Shown in pieces: positions 18,753-30,369 of a stretch of 64,000 nt of DNA. Both the position numbers and the translations under genes were made by a program. Within the stretch, counting starts at the first letter, position 1, and each line of letters starts with the position of its first letter. Under the pieces are notes generated by a model, which saw only the letters and a list, made by a program, of their open reading frames with translations, was not told the DNA's origin and ran no database searches. The stretch spans positions 620,001 through 684,000 of the forward strand of contig NZ_WBKB01000001.1 in NCBI RefSeq assembly GCF_008831155.1. Reading direction: 5' to 3'. This DNA comes from Gulosibacter chungangensis (GTDB lineage Bacteria > Actinomycetota > Actinomycetes > Actinomycetales > Microbacteriaceae).

Positions 18753-19450
18753 GCGGGTTCGCTCGAATCTTCCCCCTTATATATAGGGGTCATTTATCGA
18801 GGGTGCGCACGACGACGAGCACCTTTAATGCCTCGGTCCCTTAATCCACAGATTCAATGAGTTATCCACAGGCTCGGTGGATAACTATGTGCAGAACCCC
18901 GTGGATAGACGGTGGACAACGGAACTCGACGCAAATTCCACAATCTGTGGATAACTGCCCTCAAATGGGCCCAAATTCTGTGGAGAACCCGGACATGGCT
19001 GTGGAGAACTCAGTTTCCATTCACATCAGCGGAACTTTTTGTCACTTTCCATTCACCTGTAAACCACAACTCACACTGATGTAGTTCCCTACTCCCGACA
19101 AGCTTCCACAGAGTTATCCACATTATCCACAGCTGTTAATAGTGCGGTTGCGATCTATCTACTCTTTAAGGGCCCGCTCGTGACATTGACCCGGTTTCGT
19201 GCAAATTTTGCCCGTCGAGTGCGTCAACACCTACTTGACTACCCAATATCGATACTCTGTTCGACATCACTCGAACACTTCGAACACAGTGGGAAACACA
19301 ACGAAAATCACGCACGCAGCCAGAGACAAGAACAGGATCTGTAGAACGAAGCCTCACTACGCATCCGCGGCCAGTGATTGCGAAAGCTGGGGAACAACAG
19401 TCACAGATGCGGCTAGCATGGGTGCTCCGACTACATCGAGAGGACGCACC
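18753..19450. other. Replication origin (oriC) between dnaA and dnaN
   Basis: About 700 bases without a gene. Perfect DnaA boxes lie at 18862 (TTATCCACA), 18946 (TGTGGATAA), 19114 and 19123 (two adjacent TTATCCACA with no gap). Near-boxes lie at 18876 (GGTGGATAA), 18979 and 19000 (both TGTGGAGAA). Just after dnaA, 18772-18788 reads CCCCTTATATATAGGGG, a GC-clamped TATATATA core that could be an unwinding element or a weak dnaA terminator. The number, mix of orientations and place between dnaA and dnaN are those of an actinobacterial oriC. Confidence 0.85.
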
Positions 19451-20593
19451 GTGAAGTTCGAGGTCAACCGCGACGTATTCAGCGACGCAGTGTCATTTGT
19501 CGTCAAGCTTTTGCCGCAACGACCAACCCTGCCGATTCTGAGTGGTGTCGTACTCGAAGCCACGGATGAGGGTCTATCGCTTTCTTCCTTCGACTACGAA
19601 GTCTCCAGTCGCACCGCGATCGACGCTCAAATCGAAGAACCGGGTGCCGTCTTGGTACAGGGTCGACTCTTGGCCGATATCGCCAACCGCCTGCCGGATG
19701 CTCCGGTCACGGTTGAGCGCACCGACCAGGGTGTTGCAATCACCTGCGGTCGAGCGAATTTCTCGCTGCCAACAATGCCCATCGAAGAATTCCCCACGTT
19801 GCCGGTCGTGGAAGGTACTACCGGAGTTGTTTCCGGTGAGGATTTCTCCGAAGCAATCGGTCAGGTCTCCCTCGCTGCTTCGAAAGAGGACGTGGCGCCG
19901 GTCATCACCGGTGTAAATCTCACTCTCTCCCCGAATGAGCTTGGCTTGGTCGCCACCGACCGCTACCGCGTCGCGGTTCGCAACATCAGTTGGCAGAGCA
20001 ATTTCAACGAGGGCGATCAGGCGCTCGTTCCCGCCCGTACCCTCAGCGAAGTCGGAAAGTCATTCGCACACGCCAATGAGGTGGTGATCACGCTCGTTGC
20101 CGAGGGCGAACGACAGCTCATTGGCTTTACCGCCGAAGGTCGCACGGTCACTTCGCTGCTGATCAAGGGCAACTTCCCCGCTGTATCGCGCCTCTTCCCG
20201 AAAGAGACCCCGCACTACGCCGTGATCCAGGGCAGCGAAGTTGTCGACGCGGTCCGCCGTATGCAGCTTGTGCTCGAGCGGGAACAGGCGCTGCGCTTTT
20301 CCTTCACCGAGGAGGGACTCAACCTGCAGGCGCACGGTGCCGAACAGGCAGCGGGTTCCGAGGAAATCGGCGCAAACCTGCAGGGTAATGACATCGTGGT
20401 GTCCCTGAAACCGCAGTTCCTGCTCGATGGCGTTGGCGCTATCCACTCTGCCTTCGTGAAGATCGCATTCACCGCCACCGACAACCCGAATAAGCCCGGA
20501 CCGGTACTGCTCAGCGGTCAAACCTCGCTCGACGAACCCGCCGAGAACGACACGTTCCGCTACCTGCTGCAGCCGAACCTGCTCATGCGATAA
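19451..20593 (+). CDS. dnaN: DNA polymerase III beta subunit (sliding clamp)
   Basis: A 380-residue clamp starting at a GTG (KFEVNRDVFSDAVSFVVKLL), preceded by GAGAGGA. The open frame extends about 250 bases further upstream into oriC, but that extension is not clamp-like. Three repeated beta-clamp folds are present, with the typical segments RPTLPILSGVVLEA, TDRYRVAVR and the C-terminal YLLQPNLLMR. It tethers DNA polymerase III to DNA. Confidence 0.97.
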   Translation: MKFEVNRDVFSDAVSFVVKLLPQRPTLPILSGVVLEATDEGLSLSSFDYEVSSRTAIDAQIEEPGAVLVQGRLLADIANRLPDAPVTVERTDQGVAITCGRANFSLPTMPIEEFPTLPVVEGTTGVVSGEDFSEAIGQVSLAASKEDVAPVITGVNLTLSPNELGLVATDRYRVAVRNISWQSNFNEGDQALVPARTLSEVGKSFAHANEVVITLVAEGERQLIGFTAEGRTVTSLLIKGNFPAVSRLFPKETPHYAVIQGSEVVDAVRRMQLVLEREQALRFSFTEEGLNLQAHGAEQAAGSEEIGANLQGNDIVVSLKPQFLLDGVGAIHSAFVKIAFTATDNPNKPGPVLLSGQTSLDEPAENDTFRYLLQPNLLMR

Positions 20594-20596
20594 GCG

Positions 20597-21793
20597 GTGC
20601 ACGTCACTCACCTCACCCTGCAAAATTTTCGCAATTACGCATCCGCGGATCTCGACCTCGCACCCGGTGTGAGGATTTTCGAGGGTGTCAACGGACAGGG
20701 CAAAACCAACCTCATCGAAGCGATCGCCTATCTGTCGACCCTTCGCTCGCACCGGGTATCGAGTGACTCCGCACTGGTGAAATTCGGCGAAGACTCAGCC
20801 GTGGTCCGCGCCGAGCTCGCCCACGGACCGCGAACACTGAGCATTGACGTCGAGATCGCAAAATCGGGTTCCAATCGGGCTCGCGTGAGCGGGCATCCGG
20901 TCAGAGCTCGGGAACTGCCGCGGTATTTCAACACCGTGGTGTTTGCGCCGGAAGACTTGGCACTCGTCCGTGGCGAACCCGCCCAGCGCAGAGCTTTCAT
21001 CGATTCGCTTCTCGCCACGCACGCACCCCGGCTGGCCGAGGTCATCACGAACTACGAGCGGGTGCTCAAACAGCGCAATTCCCTGCTGCGTTCGGCGAAG
21101 GCCCGCAAGGTTTCGGACGCCATGCTCGGCACCCTCGAAGTGTGGAATGACCAGCTCATTTCACTCGGTACCGAGATCATTGCCGCACGGCTGGCGCTGG
21201 TCACGCGGCTGCGACCGCACCTGGCCCAAAGCTATCGGGCGCTCGTTGCGGCCGATCACGGTGCGGGCATGACCATGCGGGTTTCGGCGCTGGCGGATGC
21301 GAAGAATCTCATGGACGAAGACGGTGCCGGGGGTGAGATTGACACGGAACTCACCGTGGATGAGATCCGGCAGCAGTTCGCCCAGCGGTTGGCGGATGCG
21401 CGCAGTCGGGAGTTTGAGCGCGGCACCACCCTGGTCGGTCCGCACCGCGACGATGTCACCTTCTGGCTCAATGATCTCCCCGCCCGAATCACCGCTAGCC
21501 AGGGGGAATCTTGGTCCTTCGCGCTGTCGCTGAAGCTCGCGGCAGCACAGCTCGTGCGGGAAGAATCTCGCACCGGTGATCCGGTGTTGATCCTCGATGA
21601 CGTGTTTGCCGAGCTCGACGGCGAGCGGCGCAGCCGACTCGCAGCTGCGGTGGAAAGCTACGAGCAGGTGCTCATCACCTGCGCGGTGCTTGCCGATCTC
21701 CCCAAGGAACTCTGGACCCGGACAATTCGGATTTCCGCCGGCCGGATCCTCGGGACCCAAGAGGAATGTGACGCGGATGAATCAGCCGAGTGA
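20597..21793 (+). CDS. recF: DNA replication and repair protein RecF
   Basis: A 398-residue SMC-like ATPase of the RecFOR pathway that loads RecA at gaps. Walker A is GVNGQGKTNLIEAIAYLSTL, the signature region includes GESWSFALSLKLA, and Walker B is PVLILDDVFAELDGERR. It starts with GTG three bases after dnaN, so is coupled to it; its 3' end overlaps dciA by 17 bases. Confidence 0.95.
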   Translation: MHVTHLTLQNFRNYASADLDLAPGVRIFEGVNGQGKTNLIEAIAYLSTLRSHRVSSDSALVKFGEDSAVVRAELAHGPRTLSIDVEIAKSGSNRARVSGHPVRARELPRYFNTVVFAPEDLALVRGEPAQRRAFIDSLLATHAPRLAEVITNYERVLKQRNSLLRSAKARKVSDAMLGTLEVWNDQLISLGTEIIAARLALVTRLRPHLAQSYRALVAADHGAGMTMRVSALADAKNLMDEDGAGGEIDTELTVDEIRQQFAQRLADARSREFERGTTLVGPHRDDVTFWLNDLPARITASQGESWSFALSLKLAAAQLVREESRTGDPVLILDDVFAELDGERRSRLAAAVESYEQVLITCAVLADLPKELWTRTIRISAGRILGTQEECDADESAE

Positions 21794-22277
21794 AGCATCC
21801 GAAGTCTGGCACCGCTTCAAAGCGGTCTTTGGGGGCCAAACCACCTCCTTTCATCGCCGCAAAGAGCGCCAGCGGAAGAAACAAGAAGCCACCGCGGAAG
21901 AGCAGTTCGCGTTCGGGCCGCATCGGGATCCGATCGGAATGTCAGACCTGCTGCAGGGCCTCTTCCGTGAGTACAACTGGCAGGGCCAGCTCGAGCAGGC
22001 CAAGGTCATCAATGAATGGGCAGAACTTGCCGGCCACCAGACCGCGCAGCATGCGCAACCGCTCTATGTCGAAGAGGGCAAGCTCGTGGTGCAGTGTGAT
22101 TCCACGGCCTGGGCCACGCAGCTGCGGAGCATCCGCTCAACAATCATTGGGCGCATCCACGAGCAAATGCCGGAAGCCGGAATTGATGAAATTCAGTTCC
22201 TGAACCCCGGCGCACCGTCGTGGAAACGCGGACCGAGATCGATCCCCGGCCGCGGGCCTCGAGACACGTACGGGTAG
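21777..22277 (+). CDS. dciA: DUF721 / DciA family protein, predicted replicative helicase operator
   Basis: A 166-residue protein with a basic, Lys/Arg/Gln-rich linker (residues ~27-40). The KH-like DUF721 domain begins near GMSDLLQGLFREYNW and includes WAELAGHQTAQHAQPLYVEE, KLVVQCDSTAWATQL and ELMPEAGIDEIQF-like end segments. Known DciA proteins load or operate DnaB where DnaC/DnaI are absent; the location between recF and gyrB is the standard actinobacterial one. The start ATG lies inside the recF end, so it is coupled. Confidence 0.85.
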   Translation: MNQPSEASEVWHRFKAVFGGQTTSFHRRKERQRKKQEATAEEQFAFGPHRDPIGMSDLLQGLFREYNWQGQLEQAKVINEWAELAGHQTAQHAQPLYVEEGKLVVQCDSTAWATQLRSIRSTIIGRIHEQMPEAGIDEIQFLNPGAPSWKRGPRSIPGRGPRDTYG

Positions 22278-22405
22278 GGATCACGTACCAACCCACAGAG
22301 ATGGGGTCAAAATCGGTTAGCGGGCCTTCTAAGGCTAAATAACGGCATCCTTGGTAAGATGGAACGTCAGCCTCGGGCTTGTCCTGGGCTGTTTACTTTT
22401 CATGA

Positions 22406-24508
<2,103 letters not shown>

Positions 24509-24585
24509 CAGCGACGAGCCTGCACGGCCCTGCTGGCCGCGCATCCACACACTTTTTGAACCCGACACAACAAGGCTGAATACAC

Positions 24586-27249
24586 ATGGCTGATGAGACC
24601 GATCTCACCAACGACAATGCGCCGGTAAACGACCGGGTCGAGCAGGTTGACCTGCAGCTCGAGATGCAGCGCTCCTATCTCGACTACGCGATGAGCGTGA
24701 TCGTGGGACGCGCGCTACCCGAGGTGCGCGACGGCTTGAAGCCCGTGCACCGCCGCGTGATTTACGGCATGTACGACGGCGGCTACCGCCCCGACAAGTC
24801 CTTCTCGAAGTGCGCGCGTGTGGTCGGGGATGTGATGGGTCAGTATCACCCGCACGGTGACTCGGCGATCTACGACACCCTCGTGCGTCTTGTGCAGCCC
24901 TGGTCGATGCGCTATCCGCTCGCCCTCGGGCAGGGAAATTTCGGTTCGGCCGGTAACGACGGCGCCGCAGCTCCCCGATACACCGAGACGAAAATGGCGC
25001 CGCTCGCCCTCGAGATGGTGCGCGACATTGAAGAAGACACCGTCGATTTCATGGACAACTACGACGGTCAGACCCAGGAGCCGACCGTCCTCCCGGCGCG
25101 CTACCCGAACCTGCTCGTGAACGGTTCGGAGGGTATCGCGGTTGGTATGGCGACCAAGATTCCCCCGCACAACCTGCGGGAGGTCGCCGACGGTGCCCTT
25201 TGGGCGCTTGAGCACCCGGATGCATCCCGCGAGGAGCTCCTCGACGCGCTGATTGAGCGCATCCCCGGCCCCGATTTCCCCACCGGTGCGCAGATTCTCG
25301 GCACCAAGGGAATCCAGGAGGCGTATCGCACGGGCCGCGGCTCGATCACGATGCGCGCCGTGGTGAACGTCGAAGAAATCGGTGGTCGCACCTGCCTAGT
25401 CGTCACCGAGCTGCCATACCAGGTGAACCCCGATAACCTCGCCGACCGTATCGTGCAGATGGTCCGCGACGGCAAGATCAACGGCATCGCCGATATTCGC
25501 GATGAAACCAGCGGTCACACCGGTCAGCGCCTGGTGATCATCCTGAAGCGCGACGCCGTCGCGAAGGTCGTGCTCAACAACCTCTACAAGCACACCCAGC
25601 TGCAGGACACTTTCGGCGCGAACATGCTCGCGATCGTGGACGGTGCCCCGAGGACTCTCACGCTTGACGGATTCATCACGCACTGGCTCGACCACCAGGT
25701 CGAGGTCATCGTGCGCCGCACCCAGTACCGGCTGCGGAAGGCCGAAGAAGAGGTCCACATCCTGCGTGGTTACCTCAAGGCCTTGGATGCGCTGGACGAG
25801 GTAATTGCGCTCATCCGGGCTTCGCAGACGGTTGAGATCGCGCGCACGGGCTTGATGGAACTGCTCGATGTTGACGAGATTCAAGCTTCGGCGATCCTCA
25901 ACCTGCAGCTGCGTCGCCTGGCTGCCCTCGAACGCCAGAAGATCACTGACGAGGCGGATCGACTCGAGGCGCTCATCCTCGAGTACAAGGGCATCCTCGC
26001 CTCCCCCGAGCAGCAGCGCGAAATCATCTCGGAAGAGCTCAGCGAGATCGTGCGCCGCTTCGGCGACGACCGCCGCACTGAGATCCTCTACGGCTTCGAA
26101 GGTGGCGTGAGCGATGAAGAGCTCATCCCGGTCGAAGAGCAGGTCGTCACGGTGACCCGCGCGGGCTACATCAAGCGCACCCGTAGTGACCAGTACCGCT
26201 CCTCGCACCGCGGCAGCAAGGGTGTGCGCGGCGCGACGCTGAAGGCTGATGACATCGTTGAGCACTTCTTCGTCACGACCACGCACCACTGGCTGCTGTT
26301 CTTCACGAACTTCGGCCGCGTGTACCGCGCGAAGTGCTACGAACTGGTGGAAGCGAGCCGGGATTCGAAGGGTCAGCACATTGCGAACCTGATCCCGCTG
26401 CAACCGGGTGAAGAGGTCGCGCAGATCCTCGACCTCGAGAACTACGAGGAGCACGACTACCTCGTGCTCGCCACCCGCAATGGCCTTGTGAAGAAGACCG
26501 CACTGAAGCTCTATGACACGAACCGCCAGGCGGGCGTGATCGCGATCAAACTGCGCGAGGGCGATGAGCTCGTCTCGGCAATGGCGATCAAGGATGGCGA
26601 CCACATCTTCCTGTTCTCGCACGCCGGTCAGTCGCTGCACTTCGAAGCCGACAACGAGCAGCTGCGCCCCATGGGCCGCGACACCTCGGGCGTGAAGGGC
26701 ATGAGCTTCCGCGACGGTGACTACCTCATCAACGCGGCGGTCGGTACCGATGAGAACCTCTACGTCTTCACCGTCACCGAGGCAGGCTATGCCAAGCGAA
26801 CCTCGGTAGGTGACTACCGCATCCAGGGCCGCGGTGGCCTCGGTATCAAGGTGATGAAGCAGTCGGAAGACCGCGGCGAGATCGCCGGGGCACTGTTGGT
26901 TCACGAGAGCGACGAGGTGCTGGTGATCTTGAACTCCGGCAAGGTCGCCCGCTCTGACGTCGCAGAGGTCCCCGCGAAGGGCCGCGACACCATGGGTGTG
27001 GTGTTCGCACGTATGGACAAGAAGGATTCGGTCGTGGGCGTGGCCCGCAACACCGAGCGCGATCTCGGCGACGATGAGGCGGATGCGCAGGACGAAAATG
27101 CGGAAGATTCGGGTGCCGAGGCTCCCGCAACTGACGTGGTGGATGCATCCACCGAGACGGCTGCCGAGGCTACGACTGAAGATGCAACTGCATCGGGACA
27201 TGCCGAGAGCGAAGCCGAAAATGATGCCGCTTCAGAGGCCGACGAGTAG
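24586..27249 (+). CDS. gyrA: DNA gyrase subunit A
   Basis: An 887-residue DNA-cleaving gyrase subunit. The catalytic Tyr lies in [10 protein letters not shown] (about residue 130). The quinolone-determining region reads [15 protein letters not shown], with Ser and Asp at the usual resistance positions, so it is wild type. The GyrA-box [10 protein letters not shown] is seen at the start of the C-terminal beta-pinwheel. After the pinwheel there is an acidic, Ala/Glu/Thr-rich tail of ~60 residues, a typical actinobacterial regulatory tail though longer than many. Confidence 0.98.
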   Translation: MADETDLTNDNAPVNDRVEQVDLQLEMQRSYLDYAMSVIVGRALPEVRDGLKPVHRRVIYGMYDGGYRPDKSFSKCARVVGDVMGQYHPHGDSAIYDTLVRLVQPWSMRYPLALGQGNFGSAGNDGAAAPRYTETKMAPLALEMVRDIEEDTVDFMDNYDGQTQEPTVLPARYPNLLVNGSEGIAVGMATKIPPHNLREVADGALWALEHPDASREELLDALIERIPGPDFPTGAQILGTKGIQEAYRTGRGSITMRAVVNVEEIGGRTCLVVTELPYQVNPDNLADRIVQMVRDGKINGIADIRDETSGHTGQRLVIILKRDAVAKVVLNNLYKHTQLQDTFGANMLAIVDGAPRTLTLDGFITHWLDHQVEVIVRRTQYRLRKAEEEVHILRGYLKALDALDEVIALIRASQTVEIARTGLMELLDVDEIQASAILNLQLRRLAALERQKITDEADRLEALILEYKGILASPEQQREIISEELSEIVRRFGDDRRTEILYGFEGGVSDEELIPVEEQVVTVTRAGYIKRTRSDQYRSSHRGSKGVRGATLKADDIVEHFFVTTTHHWLLFFTNFGRVYRAKCYELVEASRDSKGQHIANLIPLQPGEEVAQILDLENYEEHDYLVLATRNGLVKKTALKLYDTNRQAGVIAIKLREGDELVSAMAIKDGDHIFLFSHAGQSLHFEADNEQLRPMGRDTSGVKGMSFRDGDYLINAAVGTDENLYVFTVTEAGYAKRTSVGDYRIQGRGGLGIKVMKQSEDRGEIAGALLVHESDEVLVILNSGKVARSDVAEVPAKGRDTMGVVFARMDKKDSVVGVARNTERDLGDDEADAQDENAEDSGAEAPATDVVDASTETAAEATTEDATASGHAESEAENDAASEADE

Positions 27250-27260
27250 GATCGACCATC

Positions 27261-27668
27261 ATGACATCTGTAGCGGACAAGCTCGCAAAGAAGTCGGAGC
27301 GTCGCACCTCCAAAAAGCAAGTGCGGCTTCGTCTCGTTCAAATTGACGTGTGGTCGGTGGTGAAGCTCGCACTGCTCATCGCCGCCTGCGTCGGCGTGGT
27401 CATTATCGTTGCCGCGATTTTGCTGTGGACGGTGCTGGCCAACACCGGCGTGATGGAGTCGATCAATAACCTGCTGAACGACGTCACGAGCAACGAGCAG
27501 ATCACCGTGGAGACGTTCATCAACTTCCAGGGTGTGCTCGCCTTCTCGGCGATTCTCGCGCTGTTGGAGATCGTGGTGATGACCGCCCTGGCGGCAATTG
27601 CGGCGTTCCTCTACAACCTCACGGTGCGGCTGACCGGGGGCATCGTCTTCGGGTTCACAAACTCCTAG
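27261..27668 (+). CDS. DUF3566 membrane protein
   Basis: A 135-residue protein with a basic cytosolic N-terminus and two transmembrane segments (about residues 37-63 and 92-120) separated by an external loop. The IDVWSVVKLALLIA and VTSNEQITVETFINFQGVLA segments match the DUF3566 family found just downstream of gyrA across actinobacteria. Function is unknown. Confidence 0.88.
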   Translation: MTSVADKLAKKSERRTSKKQVRLRLVQIDVWSVVKLALLIAACVGVVIIVAAILLWTVLANTGVMESINNLLNDVTSNEQITVETFINFQGVLAFSAILALLEIVVMTALAAIAAFLYNLTVRLTGGIVFGFTNS

Positions 27669-27689
27669 AAAAATTTTTGGCCGCGGATT

Positions 27690-27717
27690 TTGCGCAGCGG
27701 AAAAGAACTGGTAATCT
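27690..27717 (+). promoter_or_regulatory. Likely promoter of the tRNA-Ile/tRNA-Ala pair
   Basis: TTGCGC at 27690 and TAATCT at 27712 are spaced by 16 bases, about 45 bases upstream of tRNA-Ile and just after the DUF3566 stop. This is a plausible housekeeping sigma promoter. Confidence 0.45.
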
Positions 27718-27764
27718 TTTCTCTTGTGCCAAGGCATTCCAAGCGAATGGTGAAGCACAGGATT

Positions 27765-27838
27765 GGGGCTATAGCTCAGGTGGTTAGAGCGCATCGCTGA
27801 TAACGATGAGGTCCGAGGTTCAAGTCCTCGTAGCCCCA
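27765..27838 (+). tRNA. tRNA-Ile (anticodon GAT)
   Basis: A 74-base cloverleaf: acceptor stem GGGGCTA/TAGCCCC, D arm GCTC/GAGC, anticodon stem CATCG/CGATG with loop CTGATAA, and T arm CGAGG/CCTCG with TTCAAGT. The 3' CCA is not encoded. Confidence 0.98.
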
Positions 27839-27900
27839 CTCAATCCAGTAGGATTGATCCGGTAGTTCTTCGGAACTGCAGTTGTTCGAAAGAACAGCAC

Positions 27901-27973
27901 GGGGCCTTAGCTCAGTTGGTAGAGCGCCTGCTTTGCAAGCAGGATGTCAGGAGTTCGAGTCTCCTAGGCTCCA
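27901..27973 (+). tRNA. tRNA-Ala (anticodon TGC), integration site of the element
   Basis: A 73-base cloverleaf: acceptor GGGGCCT/AGGCTCC (one G-U pair), anticodon stem CCTGC/GCAGG with loop TTTGCAA, and T arm AGGAG/CTCCT with TTCGAGT. The gene is intact. The recombinase gene on the other strand runs into it and ends at 27912, so the tRNA 3' part forms the left attachment boundary of the mobile element. Confidence 0.97.
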
Positions 27974-29558
27974 CAATTGAAGACGTACTAGAACACCTGA
28001 CATCGCTCGATGCGTGCTCGGGTGCGAGGGCGGCGAAGGGCTCAGCGAGCCGGATCGTCGCCCTTTCGTCTTCGCTGATCTCGATGCCGTTGGTCAGTGC
28101 TTGGTTCGCCAGTCGCTTGCCGTGCTCGTCGGTGCGGGCGTACAGGGTGGCGCAGTCGACCAGCAGGCTCAGCGCGGTGCTGAGTTGCTTGCGTGATCCC
28201 TCGTGGTAGTCGTGCTCGCTGGCGAGGCGTCGGTCGATGTCGGCGAGGCCGGCGCGGATGCGGTCTTGGTGTCGCTTGAGGGTCTCTAGGTCGATCGCGT
28301 CGGCGAAGTGCGCGGCGAGCAGTTTGTCGCTCTCGTTCTGCAGCCGCTTGCGGTTCTCCGTCAGCTCGGCAAGTTCTTGTGACCGGGACGTGAGGCGTTC
28401 ATCGAATGCGGCCTCGACTTGCGCGGCGAGTGCCGCGTACTGCTCTTCGGTGATCGCGATGTCGCGGTAGCAGTCCGCGACGAGCTGCTCCGCGATCCCG
28501 ACCGGCACGGCACGGCGAGTGCAGTTCTTCCGCTTGGAGGCTCGGCCCGAGCAGACGTAGTAGGCGTAGCGGACGCCCTGCTTGTTGGCCGGGAAGTCGA
28601 GTTGTAGGCGCGATCCGCACGCCCCGCAATACAGGGCGCCCTTCAGGTAGTGGTCGTGGCTGCGCCGCCGCTCGGACGCGATCTTCCGAGCGTTGAGCAG
28701 GCTCTGTACCTGCTGCCAGGTCGCCATGTCGATCAGAGGCTCGTGCGTGCCCGCTTGCTCTGCGCCTTTGTAACGGACGACGCCGATGTAGTACGGATTG
28801 CGCAGGAGCTTGAAGAATCCCGAGCGTGCCATCGGACCGGAGGGACGTTTCGGGGTCGGCACGGTCGTAAGCCCCCGTGCTGTGACTTCGGCGAGCAGAT
28901 CAACGACGGTGCGGTCGCCGCCTGCATACTGCTCGAACACCCACCGCACGAGCGGAGCACGCTCAGGGTCGATCTCGATGGTGCGGTACTCGCGTCCTTG
29001 ATCGTCGCGCTTGCGGACGTTGAGGTAGCCGATCGGGGCGCGCATCGGGGTGCCGCCAGTCTCGAACTTCTGCGTCAGACCCTTGGCGACCTCGGTTGCG
29101 AGGTTCTTGGAATAGAACTCCGCGATCGAGGACATGATGCCGTGCAGCAGCATCCCGGATGGAGTCTCGTCGATGTTCTCCGTCGCCGACACCAGCATGA
29201 CACCGGCTTCGACCAGGCGGCGGTGAATCTCCACGTCGTCAAGGCGGTTCCGCGCGAGGCGATCGACCTTGTGGACGATGCAGTAGTTGACCTGATGCGT
29301 GGTGATGTACTCCAGCATCCGTTGCAGGTCGGGCCGATCTGCTGAACGAGCCGACTCTCCAGCGTCAACGAACTCAGCGACGATCCGTGCTCCGAGGTCT
29401 TCGGCTTTGCGGGCGTTCGCCTGACGTTGCGCCGGGATCGAGAACCCTTCGTCACGACCGCCCTTGGACGCCTGTTCCTTGGTCGAGACCCGCTGATACG
29501 TCACCGCGGTCAGCAGGGGTGCAAGGTCCGTCTCCTGCATGGGCATCGCGAGTGTCAT
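27912..29558 (-). CDS. Large serine recombinase (integrase), C-terminus encoded by tRNA-Ala antisense
   Basis: A 548-residue site-specific recombinase. The N-terminal resolvase domain has VTYQRVSTKEQASKG with the nucleophilic Ser, VHKVDRLARNRLDD, and MSSIAEFYSKNLATEV. The recombinase domain includes GYLNVRKRDDQGREYRTIEI and RNPYYIGVVRYKG. A zinc ribbon follows with Cys pairs (YCGACGSRLQ; YYVCSGRASKRKNCTRR), then a coiled-coil. The final ~20 residues (EPRRLELLTSCLQSRRSTN) and the stop are the complement of the tRNA-Ala gene, so the present C-terminus exists only in the integrated state. In-frame Met codons near the start (29558, and a few codons later) leave the exact start open. Confidence 0.9.
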   Translation of the reverse strand: MTLAMPMQETDLAPLLTAVTYQRVSTKEQASKGGRDEGFSIPAQRQANARKAEDLGARIVAEFVDAGESARSADRPDLQRMLEYITTHQVNYCIVHKVDRLARNRLDDVEIHRRLVEAGVMLVSATENIDETPSGMLLHGIMSSIAEFYSKNLATEVAKGLTQKFETGGTPMRAPIGYLNVRKRDDQGREYRTIEIDPERAPLVRWVFEQYAGGDRTVVDLLAEVTARGLTTVPTPKRPSGPMARSGFFKLLRNPYYIGVVRYKGAEQAGTHEPLIDMATWQQVQSLLNARKIASERRRSHDHYLKGALYCGACGSRLQLDFPANKQGVRYAYYVCSGRASKRKNCTRRAVPVGIAEQLVADCYRDIAITEEQYAALAAQVEAAFDERLTSRSQELAELTENRKRLQNESDKLLAAHFADAIDLETLKRHQDRIRAGLADIDRRLASEHDYHEGSRKQLSTALSLLVDCATLYARTDEHGKRLANQALTNGIEISEDERATIRLAEPFAALAPEHASSDVRCSSTSSIVEPRRLELLTSCLQSRRSTN

Positions 29559-29817
29559 GACTACTACCTCCGTCTGCAGCCGCCGCCTCGGCGGCCGGTG
29601 CTATGTCCTCAGCCCTTTGTCGATCACCGATCTGACGCTGTCGCTCGTCGAGTTCTTGGGCGTGGAGCTCGTCAGCGACGTGCAGCACGAGCGCGATCAG
29701 TTGCTTGGTGTCAGGGGTGGAGCGTGTCCGGGACTCGGCCGCGATCCGTCGGCCGGTGCTCGTCACCCGGTAGTGCTTCATGGGCGGCAGGTGCACCGAC
29801 CCGAGTCGCAAGATCAT
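29452..29817 (-). CDS. Small hypothetical protein overlapping the recombinase start
   Basis: An open frame of about 121 residues beginning MILRLGSVHLPPMKHYRVTS, followed by TGRRIAAE, a winged-helix-like start, then an Ala/Glu/Asp-rich tail. It overlaps the upstream membrane-protein gene and the recombinase N-terminus by about 107 bases each. An alternative Met at 29781 is available. No clear ribosome-binding site is visible. The HYRVTSTGRRIA block resembles small proteins I associate with this position in related elements, but I cannot name a family. Confidence 0.45.
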   Translation of the reverse strand: MILRLGSVHLPPMKHYRVTSTGRRIAAESRTRSTPDTKQLIALVLHVADELHAQELDERQRQIGDRQRAEDIAPAAEAAAADGGSSHDTRDAHAGDGPCTPADRGDVSAGLDQGTGVQGRS

Positions 29818-30136
29818 CGGCCTGGGCACGCGCCTGCCGCCGCGCCCGGATGTGCTCGCGGGTGAGCCGGGCCAGGGTGACCGGCCCCATGATGAGGAAC
29901 TTGAGGGCGTTCCAGATGCAGACGAGGACGACGAGGTGGAGCCAGCCCGGCCCGCCGTTGTCGATGATCGTGGTGCACCAGTAGGCGATGGCGAAGTACG
30001 GGACGGCGATGAGCATCGCCCACAATGCCCACTTCGGATCGCGGCGGGTGCGGATGTAGTCGAGCAGCAGGTTGCTCGGTGCATAGCCGAGAAGCCCGTG
30101 AGTGTTGGCGGTCGCGGTAAAGATCAGCCGGAACAT
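29711..30136 (-). CDS. Small membrane protein, often annotated 'sulfate permease' in actinobacterial elements
   Basis: A 141-residue protein starting MFRLIFTATANTHGLLGYAP, with two hydrophobic segments (WALWAMLIAVPYFAIAYWC and LVVLVCIWNALKFLIMGPV) joined by IDNGGPGWLHL. A basic, Arg-rich C-terminus follows. The ATG at 30136 is preceded by GGAGGA at good spacing; the frame is open further upstream but that part is not protein-like. The 'sulfate permease' label used for relatives rests on nothing visible here; it is an uncharacterised inner membrane protein encoded next to element integrases. Confidence 0.72.
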   Translation of the reverse strand: MFRLIFTATANTHGLLGYAPSNLLLDYIRTRRDPKWALWAMLIAVPYFAIAYWCTTIIDNGGPGWLHLVVLVCIWNALKFLIMGPVTLARLTREHIRARRQARAQADDLATRVGAPAAHEALPGDEHRPTDRGRVPDTLHP

Positions 30137-30323
30137 GGCGCAGTCCTCCACTGGCGGCGACGCCAATGTGTTGGGAGGACTTGCCTGAGCGGATCTCTGG
30201 CTCGTCATGCTACCGACCGTGAGGCGGATGGCCTAGCTGATTCCTGTCGCCTGCGACCAGTCTACGCCCCGGCCCCGACATGCGGAAGGCACCGGGCGGC
30301 GTGCCCCTCGTGGGCTGCGCACG

Positions 30324-30362
30324 CCAGCGGGGCCGAGACTCTGCTGGTCTCGGCCCCGCTGG
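30324..30362 (-). terminator. Strong hairpin terminator after the DUF4913 gene
   Basis: A perfect 16-bp GC-rich stem (CCAGCGGGGCCGAGAC with its complement, 7-base loop), eight bases beyond the DUF4913 stop. No T-run follows on the minus strand, but stem strength and position argue for transcription termination. Confidence 0.7.
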
Positions 30363-30369
30363 TTGCCGT

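Noticed and set aside
25396-27201. 601-codon minus-strand open frame
   Set aside because: Antisense of gyrA.
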